Source of the DNA: Marchantia polymorpha subsp. ruderalis | Lineage: Eukaryota; Streptophyta; Marchantiopsida; Marchantiales; Marchantiaceae | Assembly (NCBI GenBank): GCA_037833965.1 | Contig: AP031355.1 | Span: 13,169,501 to 13,233,500, forward strand | DNA: 64,000 bases | Direction of reading: 5' to 3' | In this document: positions 34,605 to 45,450 of the stretch, in pieces | How positions within the stretch are numbered: the first letter of the stretch is position 1 | Layout of the letters: each line of letters opens with the position of its first letter | Notes under the pieces: model-generated | Databases searched by the model: none | Told to the model about the DNA's origin: nothing | Seen by the model: only the letters and a program-made list of their open reading frames with translations | Translations under genes and position numbers: made by a program

Positions 34605-34978
34605 TGTGACATTCGAGTGTGTACTCTCTCACGCCTTATATGTGTGTATGTGTGCGTATGTGTATGTGAGTAGCATGTCAGCGATGTAGGATGTATGGCG
34701 ATACGTATTTGCACGACAGCTGTCATGTAGTTGTGGTTTTGCTAAAAATAGCGTCGAGCCTATGGTTTCAGGTCGTAGGGTATAGGTCAGAGACGGCTCG
34801 AAGAACGTCAGTTCTTTGAGTTGAGCCTAGCGCGTTGGAAGAAGTGCCCGTGAGCGTCAGACCTGGAGTCTCCGAGTGTGGAGTGGGTTGGGCTTAACTA
34901 TGTTTGTGATGGTGACGGTTTTGCCAGTAGGGTAAACGACCGACGGGAATTCCAATGGAGAATCTCCCGTTTATTTCA
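34605..34978 (+). repeat. 3' LTR of the Ty3/gypsy element
   Basis: The 374-bp repeat begins TGTGACATTCGAGTG and ends TTTATTTCA. Its left part contains a TATATGTGTGTATGTG stretch. Its right part (from about 34727) matches 23515-23766, which fixes the CA end because the two sequences diverge immediately after it. I could not define a target-site duplication because the next bases lead straight into another LTR start. Confidence 0.75.
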
Positions 34979-34980
34979 GT

Positions 34981-35094
34981 TGTGACATTCGAGTGTAAAC
35001 TCTCTCGCGCCTTATATGTGTGTATGTGTGCGTATGTGTATGTGAGTAGCATGTCAGCGATGTATGATGTATGGCGATACGTATTCGTACGACA
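34981..35094 (+). repeat. second, truncated copy of the LTR start
   Basis: From TGTGACATTCGAGTG to ACGTATTCGTACGACAG this segment repeats the first about 116 bases of the LTR at 34605 with a few substitutions, and then stops abruptly. Only GT separates it from the end of the full LTR, giving a tandem arrangement. Confidence 0.85.
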
Positions 35095-35493
35095 GAAATG
35101 TGTCTTCCACGACAGAGTTGTTTGTTAAGCATATTCGTTCTTTGTTCAGAACAATGTGACATGGTGATTTGTATGAATGGTTTGAAGGGAAGAGTGGGTG
35201 AGAGGTCTTGTTATGATTCTTTTCACATTTTAGAATTATATTGTGTTGATGTTGTTTATATATAAATTCACAAAATAACCATTCTGTTCATATTGGTTCC
35301 ATTTGTCCATATTGTACACAAAATGGAGATTGTATACACAGGAATTAATTATTTGACTATCTTTTAGGCTTCGAATGGGTGTTTTTTTTAATGTGTTATC
35401 TATATATTGGTAAATAGATGAAGCCCGCGGTATCAAAGGTTGAAAAATACATTACTAAGCAAACATCCATTGATCGGAGAGAAGTATTTTAAA
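35095..35493. other. short AT-rich spacer, nothing seen
   Basis: No gene or repeat recognised between the truncated LTR copy and the reverse LINE fragment. Confidence 0.5.
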
Positions 35494-36285
35494 GACCTAC
35501 CCCTAGCTAGTGCCAAGAGCACTAGAACTATGACGTTCCACTAATGAAGTCACTAATATAACAATTTAAATAAAAAATCATTATCTGTAAGAAATATAAT
35601 AAATCTTTCACATCTATTTTATGAGTTAATCTATTTTTTAAATTTTTTTTGATAGCAACACATGTAACAAACATATGCTTTTCATATTCAATATTTCTTC
35701 ACTCACATAACTTATAAATAGTTTCACTTCTATCAATATTGAAACATCATTCCAAGTCTAAGAAGCTCAAATTTTGTGCTAAGCAATAATATAATGTAAG
35801 AATGTAGAGATTTTCACAAGTAAATAATCTTGTTCAAAGCAAACAAGCATAGTATTAACATGAAGTTGATACAATTGCATTTTATTGCCTGATCTGCTTC
35901 AAATAGTGTTGAAACTCTTGTAGACTCTTTGCACCATTGGTTGCAAATCACATTTGCGTTTTGCCATATTTCGCTTCAAGGACCAAGTCATCATATCTGT
36001 TAACCACCCAATGAAATGTATGGAACGCAAATCATGAAGAGTAAGTCAAAAAACATCAAGAGATTTAAGCCTTATGACGTAAGTGATGGTCAAGTAAATA
36101 GATTCAACCTTTAGAGCTAGACAATTTATTTTTTGAAGGAGAACATCAATTGGAGTTTAGTTTCTTACACACCCTATTCTTCTTGTTGAAAGATCTTTTG
36201 CATCCTCTCCACGTGCTTTCAACTTGTTACTTTACAACCAGGACCCCACACATAAAAGACTATAGTAAGCGATAATCCAAGTAGA
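35494..36285 (-). mobile_element. second LINE copy, reverse strand, decayed
   Basis: Read on the minus strand this matches the LINE ORF2 end at 4.95-5.72 kb. Shared blocks include GTGTGGGGTCCTGGTTGTAA, GATGCAAAAGATCTT, ACCATCACTTACGTCA, TGACTTGG, and finally TTCTAGTGCTCTTGGCACTA followed by GCTAGGGG. The frame is broken by many stops and indels and a middle part is missing, so this copy is much older than the one at 4.8 kb. Its 3' tail is not preserved. Confidence 0.8.
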
Positions 36286-36496
36286 GATACTAAACGGTAA
36301 GTGATAATGGGTTTATGCACCACAACATGAGGTTTAGGATTTCAGCCAAATTACTAGATTACTTAGCATTGCAAGTCTGATTGTTGCCTCAAACAATTTA
36401 TTCTTGTGTTTTTTTGGATGTAGCCAGAAGGACAAACCACGTATCTTGTGTCTTCACACATGTCAGCATGTTTTGTATCACGGATTAATTTCTCAG

Positions 36497-38000
36497 TTGA
36501 TATCAAAGCAAATGATGATTGTGATTTTTTACTTTTTTTGCATTTGTTGCTGATGATGACGGATCAAAGCTAGCCATTCTATTTGCAAAGCTTCGTTGTC
36601 GCACAATGGCGCAGCTTGAGCATGTTGTCTAGGCCGAGGCGTTGGACCGTAGTGTCGAGTTTGACAACAACTCACAACGTTAGGCTATGTACACAACGTG
36701 AAAGCGCACTTTCACGACTTAAAACTTGAAAAACATATTAGCTCTCATCATTTATTGTTGTTTTGAATGTGATTCTAAAACGTGACAAAGAATCAACAAG
36801 TATATCAATTTCATTCATGACTTCTTCTGATATTGATCACTCTTTTTTCGCGACGTCCTACATATCAGATATCTCGTATTACAAAATTGCAAGTGTTGTT
36901 ATCGTAGATGATAGAACTTGAAGCTGCATGATGAGCTCAAGTTTGATTTTAGATGCAAATAAAAAGAAATACTAAAGACCAGCATCAATGAACAAAAGTG
37001 CACGATCGTTGGACAAAGAACGAAAAAGCCTTGGACGGAAAACGCAAAATCATTGCAGGAGGATGCACAATCGTTGAACAATTGATCATTGCTAATCATT
37101 GACTTTTGTTGTTTATTGTCATTGATCGGTGATCATCGAAATGTTTAATTTGACCAAATATTTTATCTCAATAAAACATCTCATTTCTAGAATGTTTTAT
37201 TCGTTTGTGAGACATGAGATGAGTAAATAAGTGAAATGAACAATTTTTCACCCCAATAGTATAAGGTATAGCTTCAAGTATTTGTCGTAACGAGATAACG
37301 TAACACTAAGTTACGTCAAGTTGAAAGCCCCAAATTTTGACAAGATTTTGAAGCCAAAACCATCAAACTACAACAAAAACAAATGAAAGTACTTCCAAAA
37401 ACAGTCACTGAGTTTAGTTATATTTCATTTGCAATCTTTGGTCTTGAAGCAAGTGCTATGAAAGATGTATTCTTTTATTTGAAGCTATAAAGTGACGATT
37501 TCATCACAAAGAGCTGTCAAATAGGTTGTATGCTTTCTTGAAGTTGATGAGCTTCAAGATGAAAGATTCTAGTACAAAGATTCAAGAACAGATTGATGCA
37601 TTTGATGATCTTATGATTGATCTTCATAATTTTGGAGAGTAGATATTTGATGAGAAAAAACCTCCCCATCTTCTTAGTTCATTACTTGCATTTTATCAAT
37701 CACTATTGCGTGTCTTGCTTCATCATGATAGACATCTTTTCATATATAACAAAGTTGTAAATGCTCTGTTGATTAATGACTTACAATAAAAGATAATGTT
37801 ATCATCCAATGCATCTTTTTCTTCCGGTATGGCCTTGAATGTGACTCGAGACCTATCATATTCACAGAATGACAAAAAAAATTAGCATTTTGAATTCAAA
37901 AGTAAATTTTAATCTATAAATAAGTTTTTTAAAAAAAATACGGTGATGTGTTGGAAATGTAGCATTAGTGACCACGTCAAGAAGAAATGTTGTGTGAAGA
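36497..38000 (+). pseudogene. Ty1/copia gag remnant with primer binding site
   Basis: TTGATATCAAAGCA (36497-36510) resembles the initiator tRNA-Met primer binding site, so an LTR should end just before it at TTTCTCA. About 1 kb further, broken frames read LKLMSFKMKDSSTKIQEQI, then PPHLLSSLLAFYQSLLRVLL and NKVVNALLINDLQ, the order seen in UBN2-type copia gag proteins. A zinc knuckle CWKCSISDHVKKKC (37949-37990) closes it. Two stops lie between these parts. No protease or polymerase follows in this orientation. A reverse-strand relative lies at 51.5-52.9 kb. Confidence 0.75.
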
Positions 38001-38208
38001 TCAAAGGCGCTGATTCCCCATTAATAAATGTGACTTAATATTTTGATACTGAGAAGAAGTTATTACACACCTATAATAAATTTTGAGTTTGCAAAAAATC
38101 ATTTTTGTTCTTGTTTATTAAGGTTTTATGTTAAAAATTCTCCTTCAATTTTTATTTTTACAACAATGAAATTATGACTTGATTAGGTTTTTAGCACTCA
38201 CGTGTAAA

Positions 38209-38246
<38 letters not shown>

Positions 38247-38849
38247 ATTCAAGATATCATGTATATGAAGTCTATTATTTTGAAAAATTATATATATTTT
38301 GTATGAATTAACAAAAATTATATAAACTTATTTAATTAACACAAAAAATATACGTAGACGTACTATTTACTTAGTTTGATCAAATTGCTAAAGAAGCTCA
38401 AACCTATGTCAATAAATTTGAAATTAATATATTTATGGAACATAAGATATGATTGTTGATTGATAACAAGACATAAAAATCAATGAAATATCTTAAGTAG
38501 CTATCTTAGATTGAAAGTAAATGATTGTCTAGGATGAATAAAAATCCACAATATTATGAAAAATGAAGATTCAAAATGGGTAGAAATTCTACACAAAAAG
38601 TGTAAAATTACAACATAGATAGTTGTTCAAACTAGAATTGCATATCAAGTATAAGTGAAGTGAAATTATTTTTTTAAAAGCCAATGCTTATATTATTTGA
38701 TGCACAATCCAAAATGAATTAAAATCATAAATTCTTATCTTATATTATTCTATATGAATTAGCAATCCTAAATCTAATTCTAATCTGAGTATTGCTCGTA
38801 TAACTAACCATCATCTTATCTATTTATTTAGCTATGCTACATGTGCACC
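38001..38849. other. AT-rich spacer with (AT)n microsatellite
   Basis: An (AT)n run of about 32 bases lies at 38210-38242. Otherwise I see nothing. It lies between copia pieces of opposite orientation. Confidence 0.6.
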
Positions 38850-39560
38850 ATATGATAAAACATTTTTTCCCGTTTTTTTCATCTACTTTCACACTTTCTA
38901 CAATGGTGATATTACAAGTTAATCTTAAATCCAACATTTCTATCGTTTGACAATACCTCAAGCTTATCTTGTCACTCTCCAATATCTCAAAATGAAATGA
39001 TGTTGAATAGCAATATGCTTTGCATGGTATCAATGCGTGATAATTTTTGCTTATGCAATGCATCCTTGCTTATCGAACATTACAATCAATGCATCTATTT
39101 GAACGCAATCATCATTTGAAGCTTGCAAAGTCCAAAGTCTTGCTTGGTGCTTGAACTAGTGACCATGTACTCCGTCTGTATTGTAGACAAGAAAGTTATT
39201 GATAACAACCTGCAATCCCAAATAATAACATCATCACCAAGGAAAAAACACATTTGTTTGCATTCTCTGCCCAATCTAGATAAGAATAATTCATATATTT
39301 GATGTTTATGGCATCAAAGAGCAAGCTGTACTCCATTTGCAAGTACATATGATGCGTTTTGATTGAATTTCAATATGATGATCTAATCCTAGACATAAAT
39401 TGATTTATCATCAATGATCCAGCGTCAGATTTGTATAGGAGTTTACTAAATTTGTCTTGTATGGTCTAAGACTACTTTCATCAAAAGTTTTTACAGCTTA
39501 TTTTTACATCAAATGATATCTCAATAAACTTACTATATTTCATTAAAAACGTTTTAGTAT
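38850..39560 (-). pseudogene. Ty1/copia RNase H and reverse transcriptase end, reverse strand
   Basis: On the minus strand, broken frames give the copia RNase H order: a YSYLDWAENAN segment near 39290, a KCVFSL segment, then a DKQGCIA segment near 39050, YSTSFHFEILESDKISLRYC near 38960-39010 and a TIEMLDLRLT end near 38920. These correspond to the DWAGD...GY-x-F-x-L, DNQSA and H-x-IRE...Y-x-x-T-x-x-MLAD segments of intact copia pol. Many stops and frame changes show it is old. Upstream in sense (39.3-39.56 kb), traces of the reverse transcriptase C-terminus (GSLM-like) remain. Confidence 0.65.
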
Positions 39561-41700
39561 TTTCTTGTATTGCATTGCAAGTTTTTTCAACTGCATTCCA
39601 ACATAAGATTTCAACTCTCGAATATCACTTTTTTGAAATTTTCTTTTGAGCTTTGACCTAAGTCGTTTTCATTTGGAAAAAACTAGTCAATATGATCATA
39701 TAGATTACATATATAAGCAATTGTAACAAAATTTCACTTGTTTATCTCAAGTAAAGGAAATGATTTACTTGACCTCTTGTAAGGTTCTATTTTTTATGAA
39801 ATAAAATTCAATAAGTTGTTATCATGTACTTAGTGATTGTTTTAGCTTGTAATAGATTTTTTTTTGAGCTTAGATAAAAAAATTTCAAAATTTTTGGTTC
39901 ATAACCTTAAGATTGATTTAGTTAGATATCTTACATCAGATTAAAAAATGAGTTTTTGATATTTACTTGATGTAAATTCACTATCAATAATGATTTAAGT
40001 GCAAAATGTCATAAAATTGTGTTAAATTTGATCACAAATGAAAATATATTTCAAAATTTTAAAATTTGCACGCTATCAAACTTGTGTTATGATGCACAAA
40101 TCCTCATGTATCATACTTCTCTATATGCAAAATATTCACTTGCATCCAACGCTCTTGCAATTTTTTAGAAGGATTGCCAACTTTCGGTATCTATTGGTCA
40201 TGAGAGAGTTATATTTTTTTAAAAAAACTATCCTATTTTCTTGCATATTTGGAGTGAATGGCTTTATACAAATTCTAAAAAACTTTAAGATTGATAATAT
40301 TGGCCCACTTTATTAAATTTTGCAACAAGATGTGATACTTTCGTCATTTTTCAAATGGCCGTGATTTTTTATTTGTAATTTTCATCCTTTTCATCCTCTT
40401 TAAATGATGATGTTGATGAAGATATCTTGCTTATATCTTTGAATATTCTTTGTCATTCATCTTATTTTTGTGATTTGTATCCTCATCTTTATTATAAAAA
40501 AATTGATCAGAAAACATGTGTACCAACAACATCATACATCATATAAATAAATTAAACTTCTTTTATAAAAAATATCTTTGATAGAGTGATGCATGATGTC
40601 AAAAATTTTCATGCTATTTATCACTTGATTTGCTACAAACTGACTATTACAATGAAACTGACCAAAAAAAATTCAATTTCATTATAGTGATAACTCTATT
40701 TAATCAAACTTCCTTTGTTACTACAAACGCTGTTATTATTTGTTTGATTATTATTTTAAATATTTATGTTTTTCTAATAATTTATAGATGAATGCATCCC
40801 ATCATTCATATGAACACATACTTAATGTAAACTAACATAATCATTGTAGATGAATTTGAAACCATATATTGTACATAGTTAGCCTCAACGCAGTCTTTAA
40901 AAATTTGACGTTGTTTAATAAACTATCATAATGTTTAATACATTTGAAAAAGCTAAAAAATCCATTTCATGATTTTCAAATGCAATTTTTTTAATTCACA
41001 TGTACATATATTTGCTCAACTTGTTCATAGTTGAAGCAATATCAGGCCAACAAAACTTCAATTTCAACTTTGGGTTAAATTTTTTTAAATAGCAAAATTT
41101 TATCAAAACTAATAGAATTCATTTGAAACTTAAACCTCAAATGTAGCTTAATTTGCAAGTTTTTTGGTATTCAATTCTTTTGTAATGCTCCTGCAGTGGT
41201 CAAAAACGTATTTCGTACTAATGTAGTTTTGAGTGTCAACTTCAGATCAAATTCCTAATCTTCTTGAAATAAGAAAAGTCCAATTTCAACCAACTTAAAA
41301 TTCAAACATAATTCAAATTGCAATTTTTGTATGAATTAACAAATGGATCTATTGCACACCTTGCTTTTTTATTTTTCAAAAACGCCTTTTTAGATATAGA
41401 ATTTATTGTTAACTCCATATACTAATTGTGAATTGCAACCAAATGTATTTTATCTTATAAGCTTATGTTAAATCTTTAGATTTCATTAAACTTTTTATTG
41501 AACTCTTTCTTCAATCTAATAAAAAAATATTTTATTTTTTTTCAAAAAAAGCATCTTTGCATCATGCATCTTTTTGCCAATCTTTTGCCACTTGCTTTTG
41601 TCTTTTTTTTTTTACTTACACTTTTGCTTGTTTTAATTGTTCACAAGATATCATTTCATATGTTCAAAAGTTTTCACTTTGCTTTACATCTCAATCATGT
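39561..41700 (-). mobile_element. probable upstream part of the reverse copia remnant
   Basis: Its position predicts the remaining pol of the reverse copia element. I could not read a catalytic motif, but 40.56-41.05 kb shares diverged sequence with 7.24-7.70 kb in the same orientation. Frames at 40038-40316 and 41498-42001 on the plus strand look like antisense chance frames in AT-rich DNA. Confidence 0.35.
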
Positions 41701-42757
41701 TCTTTACAACAATATTGATGTTTGTTTTTTTACTCTTTGACTGTGATCTTGTTGTTGCATGTTTTTAGAAGCCATTATCAATTGTCACTTGACTTTACAT
41801 TGCAACCGTCTTAACTTTTGCAACATCAATGTCTGTTATTTTTCACCTCAAATTGTTGATATGTGTTTACATGTTTTTGAAATTCATCAATTCATTGTTG
41901 GAAAAATATATTTTTTTCAATTTTTTTGTTCTTTGTATGTGTTTTATTTCAATTTTTATTATGTTAGTTGGAAGTTTAAGTATGATAAGCTATTTTCTTA
42001 GTGCTTAAATTTCTTTTGTTATCATAATTTTTGAATAATGAAGATCAAGCTTGGATGTCAAGGTTTCATATAAGTTTTTTTGTTCATGTATAGATTAGTA
42101 TAGCTCTATAATCTCCAACTATATCTTTATAACCTAGACCAAAATAGTATATAATTTCAAGATAATTGTCGTGCGCATACATATGATCTATCAACATAAA
42201 TAGCTATCAGTCTCATTCCAGCCATGATCCAAACACAACATGTAAAAAATTCTGCACATCTCAAGTTAACATCCAATCATCAAAAGCAAACTCAAAAATC
42301 AAACTCCAATACAAATTACACTGCTGCATGTAGGCTAGCCAATCCAAACTCTAACCAAAGAAAGTTCACAAGGGTTGGAAGCACACTCACACATTAAAGC
42401 ATAAACTGGCTTTAGCATAGGCACATAGAAAATCTCAACTTTCCTTTTAAATGTTATAGTTGAGGTATATTTTCTTGGACATCACCTTGGTCTAACGTAC
42501 TAAACTACAAAAAATATACAATCATAAACTTTGATCCAAGCAATAACCATTACAGATGGTTGGATTTGATGGTAACGGTCACAGTCCTAATTAATGATTG
42601 TCACAAATCTTAGTTAATAAATAATATACCTTAGTTGTAATACTGTTATAGTTCTAAATCTAGATATGTACATACTTTGCCATCATACTAATATGAAGTC
42701 TATTAATATATGATCTGATAGCTTATTTTCACTAAAGTTTATGTTAGATGACTTTGT
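41701..42757. other. AT-rich spacer, nothing recognised
   Basis: No gene or clear repeat. Composition switches abruptly to GC-rich at the border of the next element. Confidence 0.5.
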
Positions 42758-42762
42758 GGAAG

Positions 42763-44058
42763 TGTGGTACCCCACTTTTGGTATTTTTGAGGAATTTAAA
42801 ACATTTTTGGAAAACTGTACCGCGGCAGTAGGGTAAATATCCATCGGTGCATCAAAATAAAGTGGAACGGGAGGATCTCGGAGAATCTCGAAAGATCTCG
42901 TAGAATCCAGGAGTTGGGCGCAACGTCTGGGATAGGCGCCGCCCTAAACGACGGGCTCTGAAGGAGTACCCCTTCGGCGCAAGGCGCGTAATTCGCCTTT
43001 GGCGCTGCGCCTTTGGCGCTAGAGAAATCCTTCAGGATCTGATCAATTCCCAAACGCCTTGACTTGGTTAGGGTTTTGTCGGAAAAAGCTTGACGCGCTG
43101 ATTCTAACGAGCCCAAGAACGCCTGGAACGGATGAGGACTCCGGGAATTGTGAAGGTCGCAAGATACGAAGATCTTCGCCTATGCGTAGGCGAGGAAAGT
43201 TTGTCCTATGCGCGGACGAGGGAAGTTCGCCTACGCACAGGCGAAATAGGGTTTGACGTCGGCGGGATGTCCGCCGCGAATGTCGCCTACGCGTAGGCGG
43301 GGAGGACTTGCATCTATGCACGGGCGGACGCGAATGTCGCCTACGAGTAGGCGCTTCTGCGTCGGCGGGAAGCCCGCCTTCGGCCCTAGAAATGCGCCTT
43401 CGGGGATGGAAATTGCACGGCGCCTTCGGCGGCAGCGCATCACGAACGGGCGAGGACCCAACGGAGTAGTAAAATCCGTACGGACCATACGGACTGTACG
43501 GACGGAACGGACGAGTGCGCCTTCGGCCGGTCGGGATTACGGGGACAAGAGCGCCGACGGAGAGGCGAGAGAAATGGACAGACTGGACGGAGTCCGTTGA
43601 CCGCGGTCAACGCCTTCGGCACAGCCGCCTTCAGCGCTGCGCCTACGGCGAGGGACCTGCACGGACAAACGTCTGGTGCGCGGACGGAATTCGCCTACGC
43701 GTAGACGAGCGCCTACGCACAGGCAGATGAAGTTCTGCGCCGGCGGAAATTCAGCCGGGGATTTCGCTCACGCAGAAGGGAGTTTTTTTGTCCTATGCGC
43801 AGAAGAACGCCTTCGGCGGAGCGGGACTAGCCAAAGTTAAGTACGGAGGAGTGTAGCGCGCCAGCGAAAAATCCGCCTTCGGCGCTTCGCACCCATGTCC
43901 GCGGCGTAGTACGCTAGCGGAGTTCAAATTGCCAATTAGAGCGTGTGAGTTAAGTCGGCGTCGGCGGAGCGTGAAGCCGCGCGTGAGAGAGAAGGCCGTT
44001 ATAGCGCGGAGCCGGCGCGGCCATCAAGTGATCCGACCTTCACGACCGAGAGCCGACC
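42763..44058 (+). other. leader of the TG...CA element, hairpin-rich
   Basis: It contains no convincing gene. Near the left end, CAGTAGGGTAAA (42826-42837) and GGAGAATCTC (42880-42889) occur in the same order as near the 3' end of the Ty3/gypsy LTR. A segment around 43050-43140 (TTAGGGTTTTG, then ATTCTAACGAGC, then GGAACGGATGAGGA) is shared with the two relatives downstream. From 43170 on, palindromes of the CGCCTACGCGTAGGCG and GCCTTCGGC types are frequent. Confidence 0.6.
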
Positions 44059-45450
44059 ATGACCTTCAACAAGGAGACGGAGGACGCCCCATTCTTGAAT
44101 TCGCGATTTCAATTTCTGGTGCGAGCTGCGCGCGTCCACCTGCTAGCTGATAGACACTCTAGACATCGCCGCGCGGAGAATCACTCGGTGGCTGAGAGAG
44201 AATTGGGTGCGCGGCAGTTGAAATTGAGAGAAATTAGAGTTTGTAGAGGAGGCGGAAGCGCGAGCAAGAGGCTCGTGCAGAGCAGAGAGAGAGTTGCGCA
44301 AACTAATTTCAAGAACGCGATGTCGAAGTTGAACAGGCTGCGGATGATGCCACTCCGGCTTCCACAGAATGGGTTGCGTGCTTTTGAGGACCGGCTGATT
44401 GCAAGGAAACTTGAGTTCTTGCTGTGGGGATGGAATTACGTGTGCGTAGACATGGTGCGCGAATGGTTGGACGCGGAGAGACTACCTACGCGCGGATTGC
44501 GTCCGCACGTAGATAGATGGATCGTCCATGATTGGGCACAGGCATTGGGGAGGTGTGCATGCGACGACGGGTACCTCTTATTTGATAGTGAGAGCGTCAA
44601 GGTGTCGAAGCAGGACAAAGCGCAATTTGTGGAATTGTTCAAGCGGGAGAGGTCTTCCAAGAACGGGTACAAGACCTGCAACTACAAAGATCGTTTCCGC
44701 GGGACTGTAGCGGCGGCGCTGTTGCAATTGTTGCAGCCACACCGCACTTCGTACATCACGTCGTGGCAGGTATCTTTTGTAGAGCTCACATTAGCCGGAG
44801 CTCCAGTTCACTGGGCGTGTATCCTACATAGGGTGATGCGACAGCATGCATATGAGGAGAAAGGAGGAACTCTCAATCACCTCGCCCCCTTCTTGATAAA
44901 CTTTTATCGACAGAGGAATTGTTTGACCGCGGCGGAGCATGCTCGATTTCCGCCATTGTCAGTCGACCATCTCGGGAAGTATGTGCGGGATAACGAAGTA
45001 GATACCGACGCGGAGGATTCGCCAACTTCCACTCCACCGACTCAGCAGGATGAGGGAAGAAACACACCCGCAGCGAGAGTGCCGCAAAAACGAAGATGGA
45101 GAGAGGAACCGGAGGGAGAGCAACATCGAGAACCCAGTGCTCCCATACGGAAGTGGCCACTGCACGAAGTTTGCAGCCGACTGAAGCAAAAAGCGCGCAG
45201 GCTTGTGTTACCAGCCAGCAGCGCGGAAACGGCGACGATCGCCACAGAGAAGGGAAGTTCGTCCCCGGAGAAGGATGGGACTGCGCGGACGTCCGCAGGA
45301 GCGGTGGACCACGCTACGCCTTCGGCGGACGAGAGACGGCCTTCGGGTCAGGAGTTACCACGTGCGGTGCGGACGAATGTGCCGCCTACGCACAGGCGAC
45401 TCCCTGTGGATAGACGACCCCTTGCAGACGTGGACCCCTTGCAGACGTGG
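44059..45450 (+). pseudogene. N-terminal part of the TG...CA element protein, unknown function
   Basis: The ATG at 44059 opens a frame whose first about 320 residues look globular. It contains EFLLWGWNYVCVDMVREWLD, HVDRWIVHDWAQALGRCAC, RSSKNGYKTCNYKDRF and SYITSWQVSFVELTLAGAPV. The Trp-rich layout recalls plant transposon-associated domains, but I cannot name it. A hydrophilic Arg/Ser/Pro-rich part follows. The frame then meets a 17-bp tandem duplication (45417-45450) and continues in another phase. The N-terminal part has a decayed counterpart at about 62.30-62.50 kb, evidence that it was a real protein of the family. Confidence 0.55.
45417..45450 (+). repeat. 17-bp tandem duplication causing a frameshift
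   Basis: ACCCCTTGCAGACGTGG occurs twice in direct succession (45417-45433 and 45434-45450). Seventeen is not a multiple of three. Taking one copy away would bring the upstream frame exactly into phase with the downstream frame, so the duplication explains why the protein is split. Confidence 0.95.

Larger units (their letters stand above)
27253..34978 (+). mobile_element. Ty3/gypsy retrotransposon carrying a DNA methyltransferase
   Basis: One long polyprotein frame runs from about 27253 to the TAA at 34428-34430. Domain order is gag, aspartic protease, DNA cytosine-5 methyltransferase, reverse transcriptase, RNase H, integrase, PHD finger, followed by a polypurine tract and the 3' LTR. Three frame changes (about 29980, 30750 and 33417) and 16 premature stops break it, so it is inactive. 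DNA methyltransferase-carrying retrotransposons have been reported in charophyte algae and dinoflagellates; this copy has the same idea with the enzyme between protease and reverse transcriptase. No gag start ATG was identified: the frame is open from 27253, just after a TGA. The left LTR is uncertain. Confidence 0.9.
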
